64,000 nt of DNA from Verpa conica (Eukaryota; Ascomycota; Pezizomycetes; Pezizales; Morchellaceae). The stretch is from assembly GCA_033030425.1 (NCBI GenBank), contig JAUFSD010000020.1:310001-374000 (forward strand), read 5' to 3'. Made by a program: the position numbers and the translations under genes. The notes below the pieces were generated by a model that worked only from the letters and a program-made list of their open reading frames with translations, did no database searches and had not been told where the DNA came from. Below are positions 58,027-64,000 of this stretch, piece after piece. Position 1 is the first letter of the stretch. Every line of letters starts with the position of its first letter.

Positions 58027-58035
58027 CCCTAACCC
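58027..58035. promoter_or_regulatory. Telobox downstream of array copy 3
   Basis: CCCTAACCC followed by TAGTA, the same context as at 54496. A MITE has inserted five bases beyond it without disturbing the motif. Confidence 0.5.
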
Positions 58036-58040
58036 TAGTA

Positions 58041-58236
58041 CAGTAGAAACTCGAGAAATTCGCTATGCGAGCGTCGCCGCCACTTCCTATCAAACATATA
58101 GTAGCTATCTGATCGTAAGGATAATTATCTCTAGCTAGCTTAAATTAGTTTAGGGAGGGCCCAAACGGGTCTAGAGGACACTTTTATTAGTACGTGGCGG
58201 CGACGCCCGCATAGCGAATTTCTCGAGTTTCTACGG
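58041..58236. mobile_element. 196-bp pogo-like MITE with empty site in the paralogous flank
   Basis: TIRs of about 42 bp: CAGTAGAAACTCGAGAAATT then CGCTATGCG.GCGTCGCCGCCAC, mirrored at the right and ending TTTCTACGG. It is flanked by TA (58039-58040, 58237-58238). CAGTAGAA.CTCGA is the common start of fungal pogo/Fot elements. The copy 2 flank reads CCCTAGTAGTTCTACAGAG with no element; here the same sequence is split at TA. Confidence 0.9.
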
Positions 58237-58594
58237 TAATGCTACAGAGTGACACCCCCGCAGTCAACCAAACTCTAATTACTAGATGATTTTGAGTGAT
58301 CTTCGTGAGAAATGTGTTTCATTATAATTACAGAACTCTATCAAATTTTATACCGGCAAAGAAATGTATATACATAATTCTAAACATCAACTATAAAGCA
58401 TAGACTCACAAAAAGAACCAGGGGTAAGGCGAGAGATGCAGGAGTCGAGACAAAGGAGACATTGCTATATAGCAAGGAGGCAAGAAAACAGACTGTAGAT
58501 ATATCGAAAAAATTTATAAAGAGCGGAGGAATAGAAGAAGCGGAAAACAAAAAACAAAAAAGCTCATAACTCTTGTTATGCCTCGTATACTAAG

Positions 58595-59700
58595 CTATCG
58601 ATCTATACTACTGAGTACAGCCAATAGCGCAAGGATACCTACCACGAAGTTAGTAAAACTTTAAGATAGAAAGCCACTGATCTAGCTTTCTCGAGGAGGA
58701 AGATATGTAAAACTTACTGCCAGAAGCCGCTAGGATAAACGATGCCACCGCAATACCCACCTGAGTATCACCACCACAAGAACCCCAGAGTATAGCCGTA
58801 AGGACGCTAGCGAGCCATGGTATTGCCCCCATTATCACGATCTTTTCTCCTTTCCACCCTTCAATAAATTCCAAAGCGTACTTCTTATCGGAGTTTGATT
58901 TGAGCTTATAGACCCAATCTACCCATGTTGTCTGTGTTGTAATCTTATCTGGATAGTTGAAATAATACATAAGCTCGCTCTCGGTAAATAAATCCGTTTC
59001 AGCCCTGATTGGCGCTGAAGTTTCTGTATACTACAAAATGAGGTTTTATTCGGGTATCATAATACATGGGAGAGAGTACAAGGGAACAAACCTCTAGAAC
59101 AGCAATATGTTTTAGGCCTCTCAGGGAGAAAAACCTCTGCCGGGGGGTCCGTAGCTTATTGTTATAGGAGTTCTTGAGATCGTTGAAAAACTGCTTGTCG
59201 TTTTTAGGGGTAGATTTCTGCTTGTCTTGGCGGAGGCTTATGCGATGCCACCTGCTGGGTCTTCCGTAGGCGATGATACAGAGTAAGATTGAATTTTTTG
59301 GTTTTCTGGATGCTGAGCGCCTGGAATAAGTCTCAGGGGGGGGCAACAATAATGGTGGTGACAGTGTAAGTTCATTGCTAGCTCGGCCAGGAATGTGGGT
59401 GTTATCCGGAGGTGTAAGGTTGCTGCCAACTAGGGTTGTGGGTCTACCGCTCTCAGGGGGTGCAACGTCATTGCTAACTAGTCGTAATTTTGGCCGCACT
59501 ACTTGCGGGCGTTCTGTGGATGTGGATGATTCTGTATGAGAGTATGATACTGATTTGATGGGTGGTTCTGTGCGAGAGAATATTTCTGAGTTGTCTGTTG
59601 ATTCGCCGTGCGGTGGGGTGGGTCTTGTAAACACACTCTCACGGGGTGGCCCTAATATATAAGGACGACTAACAGTATTTGGGAATGCGTGAGGTGACAT
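58595..59700 (-). CDS. Two-TM tail-anchored fungal protein, array copy 3
   Basis: Three exons: 59700-59092, 59030-58718, 58638-58595 (966 nt, 321 residues). Introns are 61 nt (GTTTGT...TTTTGTAG) and 79 nt (GTAAGT...TACTAACTTCGTGGTAG). The N-terminal 130 residues are Ser/Thr/Pro-rich and unlike those of copies 1 and 2 except for short anchors (YILGPPRES at residues 14-22). The conserved part runs RKPKNSILLCIIAYGRPSRW, DKQFFNDLKNSYNNKLRTPR, QRFFSLRGLKHIAVLE, YTETSAPIRAETDLFTESEL, KWKGEKI-like GWKGEKIVIMGAIPWLASVL, and the final ILALLAVLSSIDR. It has the cleanest splice sites of the array. Confidence 0.78.
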
Positions 59701-59754
59701 GGTAGAAGTTAGAGTAAAGTTGAGTGATTACTTCGGACAGAAACTCCACTGTCA

Positions 59755-59766
59755 ATATTTATCAAG
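59755..59766 (-). promoter_or_regulatory. TATA-like core promoter of copy 3
   Basis: Minus strand TTGATAAATATT, about 57 bp upstream of the ATG, matching the other array promoters. Confidence 0.45.
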
Positions 59767-60059
59767 AAGCCAAACGAGGCAGTAACAATGGCATCGCGCG
59801 TATGGTTGGCCGGTATTTTTATCTTGTATAGACTTGCAATGGTGGGCAAAGTGCGCTCCCAGAAAACACCTTTTTAGCTCGCAGCTGGCAGCAAGAATCA
59901 CCGTATCGATTACTGACTGGCCTGAAGTAGCCTCGCCTCAATAAGCTGCCAACGCCTCACCAATCAAGAGGACCGTACGTTACAGCCCGATCCGACGCAC
60001 AGCAGCCAGACGACTCACTTAGGGCTGAAAAAGAAGACAATGAAGAGCAGGGAGTGTTA

Positions 60060-60199
60060 GAGTCCCTAAGTTCAACCTGGTGGACGTTACAGAAGAAGCA
60101 CTGCGCCTCTGAACTGCTTATAATAAAGTCTGTTATCTTGCATAGTTGACAATAAGAGGTATACCTAAAGGATACGGACAGTGCACTTGCATTCGACAC
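60060..60199 (-). pseudogene. CQLC gene fragment, unit 3
   Basis: The frame reads SYCQLCKITDFIISSSEAQCFFCNVHQVEL, with two CxxC pairs 15 residues apart. It is open from about 60199 to 59957 without an ATG. Its relative at 56395-56500 retains the same residues except the last Cys. It may be an upstream exon or the remains of a zinc-ribbon gene duplicated with the array. Confidence 0.35.
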
Positions 60200-61356
60200 G
60201 CCGGACTTAACACATTCAATTTTTTGCTTCCTACTTTTATCTAATCTGAAGTAGTGGGGCTGTTCGACTATCGGTGATTATTAGATAAGGCGGGGTAGAA
60301 TCAGACCACTTACCGTTTAAGCATTTGATCGGGCGATGCATGGCGGGGGAAGTCTTAAAGCTGTGCCAAGCTACCACTCTGAGTATGGAACGCTCTTGGT
60401 GTTATTCCGGAAGCCTTAAACCTGGGACGCAGCGCTCTTGGCACCAGGGTTATGCTTTTCGAGTGGTGGGTGCCAAACAGAATAGTATATGTACGTAAAT
60501 ACTCTACACAACTATATCAAGAAGGGCTAAGCTTGCTGTTTATAGATAGATTACACTCATGGGGAGACATATTACCATTGATACTTGTGTTTTGTACATT
60601 TTGTGTAACTGTTGGATTCATAGTTCTTCCGGTCTAGTGTGGACCAACCCAGTGTCAAGTGCGACCGGCGCAGCAATGTAAGTACGCGAACAGACAACCT
60701 TCCCCATTGGCATTTTGCCTTCGGTGTTAGATGAATATCTGTACATATATGCCTTTTAGGTGTATTTCCCTAAGTGATAGATTTTATAATAAACGCTAAT
60801 AAGAGGGTTGCTTGCTCGGTGGTGCCATTGAACTCTTGGACTGGGTTAGGGTTAATTAGACCGGTTTGCTCGATGGGACCAAACAGGCTGTCCAAACACC
60901 ACTAGCTCGGAATCTCCTTCGTGCCTAGTGTCATAACTGCCTTGTAAATGATTCTATTATACTATTTATAGGTCTAGCCATGGTGATTACAATGGCGGTG
61001 GTCCTTTCTCGGCGCGACCACAACTGGACTAAGAATTACAGCCCTTCCATAACCACTTCAGGGCAAATAAACCAGAGAAAATAATAGGATACTTATTTTT
61101 TGGTTGTTAGATTTGAATTCAGTGATGGAGAACCTCTGGTTCTCAGGAAACTAACATTGATTGCGATGTCGCTTTAAGAAACCACCAGAGGTTCCGGGTC
61201 GCAATCTCACATAGCTAGCTGAACTGTTATCAACTGAGGATCTGTACTGCTCTTAGTGAAAAGAATCTCTTTTCGCTACATGCATATAGATGTAATAATA
61301 TAGCAAAAAATATATATGTAATTTAACGGAAACCATGTTCTAGATGCTTCCCCGAG
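60200..61356. other. Interval between array copies 3 and 4
   Basis: The first part is the duplicate of 56945-57180. GGGTTAGGG lies at 60843-60851. A short inverted repeat (GAACCTCTGGTTC / CCAGAGGTTCC) is at about 61128-61190. No gene recognised. Confidence 0.5.
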
Positions 61357-62266
61357 CTAACCCTCTACAGTACTAAGTATAGCCAATAACGCAAGTACAC
61401 CTGTCTCACTATTAGTAAAAGCTTGATTACGCCAAGCATGTGGGGTAGAGAAGTGCTTACTTCCCGAAGCCGCCAAGATAAATGACGCCACTGCAAGGGC
61501 CACCTGGACATCCCCTGTGAGAGCACTCCAGACAACAGCCGTAAGGCAACTTCCCAACCACGGTATTGCCCCCAAGACCAAGATCTTCTCCCCTTTCCAC
61601 CCTTCAACAAACTCCAGAGCATACTTCCTCTTGTGGTTGGATTTGAGCTTAAATATCCAATCTACCCATTTGGTGCTTGAAGTGATTTTGTCTGGGTGGT
61701 TGAAAGCGTACATAATTTCATTTTGCGTAAATATATCGGTTTCAACTCTTGTTGGCTTTGACTTTTTAGTATACTATGGAGGATACGTTAGATGAGTTAT
61801 TCTAATAAGGGACCAGAGCGATGAGGACTACTGGAGACCAAACCTCTAGAATGACAATATACTTTAACCCCCGCAGGGAGAGGTATCGCTGCCTCGTTGT
61901 TCGGAGCTTGGAGTTATAACATTTCTTGAGTGTCTTGAACAACTGCTTATCGTCTGTATCATGTACTTTGTCGTGGTTACGGACAAGCTTGATTCGATGC
62001 TTCCGGGTATGACTTCCTTGGGAGAATATACACAGCAGGATTGAGCATTTCTTTTGTATTGACACTGAGCCGGTAGAACCTAACCTATGATACGGCGGCG
62101 TCAGTAGCGGTGATGGCGTATGGTCATCGCTACCTTGGGTTGACTCTGGTTCCAACACCTCCTGGCGTTCTATGTCTTCGGCACCTACGGTGGATGCTGG
62201 AAAATCGTCATCACGGTCTGGGCCGGTTAGTTGATCGACAATGGGTGCGCATACAGGATATGACAT
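61357..62266 (-). CDS. Two-TM tail-anchored fungal protein, array copy 4 (short head)
   Basis: Three exons: 62266-61844, 61773-61461, 61400-61357 (780 nt, 259 residues). Introns are 70 nt (GTTTGG...CTAAC...CCATAG) and 60 nt (GTAAGC...ACTAATAGTGAGACAG). The N-terminal head is about 60 residues shorter than in the sisters but keeps LTGPDRDDDFPAS near the start, matching FGPDREDEFAAS of copy 2. Shared parts: KCSILLCIFSQGSHTRKHRI, RQRYLSLRGLKYIVILE, RVETDIFTQNEIMYAFNHPD, FVEGWKGEKILVLGAIPW and the last-exon tail VLALLAILSTVEG. Copy 2 is its closest relative by these motifs. Role inferred as for the other copies. Confidence 0.78.
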
Positions 62267-62332
62267 GGTGGGAGGTAATCTATTGATGGGTGATCGCTTC
62301 TGGGATTAAGGTTTTTTGGGTACCATTCTATC

Positions 62333-62344
62333 GGTATTTATAAA
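62333..62344 (-). promoter_or_regulatory. TATA-like core promoter of copy 4
   Basis: Minus strand TTTATAAATACC, about 70 bp upstream of the ATG, the version closest to a canonical TATA box. Confidence 0.5.
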
Positions 62345-64000
62345 AGGTATAAGTAAGGCAGTGCTATTGTAGTTACGTTTATAGTTGGTGGGCATATTTA
62401 TTCTAAGTTCGCCTTATTTTGCCGGGCGGAGATACTCACAGTGAGTGCACATTTACACATTTGTCTGACCCGAGTAGATAGTGGTGCGGTGGGGCCGTGC
62501 GTTAGGCTGCAATAAAACGTTACCGACGTGCTGAAGCGGGGCTTAGCCTAGAAGATGGGGATCACAACATCTACGGGCAGATTCAGTATACTTAAATGAG
62601 GCTTACTTCGACAAATATCGGAGCCGATACTAAAAACCTATTTGGTTGGATGATGTATTCTTCATCTACGTGTCCGCAGAGGAGTGGCAGTAAATGGGGA
62701 AAAAGCAGCGAACCAAAAAACCCTAACCTTAGGCGAGAATGCAATGAACTTTGTCAAGTCGTATGTTACAAGAATCACCTTCTATCCCGGCGACGAGAAT
62801 GAATCTCATGTTCCAGACAACTTGCAACATCTACAGACATGGGTAATATATCCGGTTATTGTAGCCTGGTACTGGCATCCTGGGGCGAGATACTTTGTTG
62901 TTTCTACCAATCACTCGTTTCATTTGGGGCACTGGGCTGTGTTTGTTATTAGCTATTGCGGGTTCAGATGGGGTTTGGTCCGTTCTCATCACCATCATGA
63001 CCGGAATCTAGCCGTCCGATACAATAGTATAACCATATATAGCTACCTCGGAGGAGCCAAAGAACAGCTCCCCATACAGGGCAGCCAGATCTTGAGATGG
63101 CAGTTAATGCGTTTAGGGTAATCGGACCGTGATTAGTTCTGAAACCTAATAGCCCTGCACTATCAGGCTGGAGTCTTCGGACTGGTATGTTGGGCGGGGC
63201 ATATGTATAGAACGGCCACTAAGTCTAAAGCGGGCTAGACTCTATACGGCAGGACTGGTGGATCCAGGGTATAGTGGTCCGCCTAGAAGGCTCGTATCTT
63301 CATTCGATAGCTGAAAGTAAATACAAGTGCAATTGCATCTCTATATCCGATGTCAGTGTAATCCCTCGGAGTACTCTAGTCTGCCTTGTCTTATCTAGGC
63401 TGGTCATTGCTTGAGTTAGTTTCTCCCTACAAGGAAACTTATACTATTGGGCGTTGTCAGAAGAAAACCCTGGGAACTGTGGTAGGTTTATAGCCGTATG
63501 CAGACTACAATAATTTCCCGTCGGTCGCCTGTGCCCCACTTCAATAACGTCTGCTTTTCTTCTGTGGGACGGAATATATACTACCGTACTTCATCTTCGT
63601 TCGATACGGGGCTATCAGATTCATAAAGATTATAAGACGGTGTCTTGATGCACTTATTACTCGCAACCGTAAATCCAACACTCCCTACCCCGATCACATA
63701 CCTGTGTTCCTTCATCCATTCCTAGCCTAATTTCTCTAGAAACAATGCTCCACGTCGCTGCGTAAAGCACTTGAGTACATGTTGTGTCAATAGCATGGGG
63801 CGACGTATCAGGAATTTTTAATACACGTATTCCCTACGGTCATGTGGTTGTCTTGGCAACCGTGCCCCAATGCATAATTACGTCGGGGGTGCAAACGCTA
63901 CAGCCTCTACATAGGTTTATGGTACAGACGATACCGGGTGTAGCCGTAATTATTAATGTTGGACTGTAACACCGTTGTATGCATTGGCCGGATGCCTTGA
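62345..64000. other. Right-edge interval
   Basis: AAATGAGGCTTAC (about 62595) and AACCCTAACCTTAG (about 62719) look like the downstream flank of a further array unit, but no fifth gene follows. The frame 62684-63121 (145 codons, plus) shows no recognised motif and is not called. Confidence 0.4.

Noticed and set aside
61128..61190. Short inverted repeat GAACCTCTGGTTC / CCAGAGGTTCC
   Set aside because: Arms of about 12 bp without target duplication; insufficient for a mobile element call.
18898..62728. Subtelomere or internal telomere array
   Set aside because: The TTAGGG motifs are single 9-mers in both orientations, not tandem repeats, and no true telomere tract is present. Position near a chromosome end cannot be claimed.
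62684..63121. 145-codon open frame at the right edge
   Set aside because: No motif, no paralogue, no intron; it overlaps the degenerate array flank.
1..64000. tRNA, rRNA, CRISPR arrays, bacterial operon signals
   Set aside because: No T-loop GGTTCRANNC in cloverleaf context, no rRNA-like stretch and no spaced direct repeats were found by eye; the eukaryotic gene structure argues against CRISPR.

Overview
The window looks like nuclear DNA of a filamentous ascomycete (Pezizomycotina). The support is short spliceosomal introns of about 43-107 nt with GTAAGT-like donors and CTAAC/CTGAC branch sites, and fungal-restricted protein families: NACHT-ankyrin and NB-ARC-TPR NLR-type receptors, a DUF3433 polytopic membrane protein, fungal JmjC-like proteins, and a family usually mislabelled geranylgeranyl pyrophosphate synthetase. 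Many small DNA transposons are present. TTAGGG-type 9-mers (GGGTTAGGG) are scattered through it and match the usual fungal telomere repeat unit. I cannot name the species.

Layout. 1-6987 (+): decayed NACHT-ankyrin receptor with roughly 30-35 leucine-rich 'LLLQY..ITEAVLLAA' repeats, cut by the left edge. 8224-9809 (-): JmjC-like gene broken by a 526-bp TA-flanked MITE, with a hAT MITE at its 5' end. 12.1-18.9 kb: gene-poor, with MITEs and a 392-bp foldback element. 18900-20227 (-): intact conserved fungal gene. 20970-29292 (-): three tandem copies of a four-exon gene encoding an N-terminal jacalin-like lectin fused to a C-terminal BTB/POZ domain; the middle copy is frameshifted. 32213-36680 (+): NB-ARC-TPR receptor relic split by a 1278-bp TIR element that carries its own small spliced reading frame. 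37371-41193 (-): DUF3433 pseudogene. 44248-46068 (-): intact multi-pass membrane protein. 52014-62266 (-): four tandem copies of a three-exon gene for a protein with a variable Ser/Thr/Pro-rich N-terminus and a C-terminal two-helix membrane anchor, embedded in repeated flanks with more MITEs.

The main new observations are these. (i) The lectin and BTB reading frames, which look like separate genes, join in frame in two copies through an intron that removes the apparent lectin stop codon. (ii) I count thirteen exact GGGTTAGGG/CCCTAACCC 9-mers, where about 0.5 is expected by chance; several lie at corresponding positions in duplicated units. (iii) Two decayed receptor genes flank or neighbour two young tandem families (lectin-BTB and two-TM). 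My inference is that this is a fast-evolving recognition or defence-type accessory region with strong gene turnover. Nothing here proves function. All exon models were read by eye.
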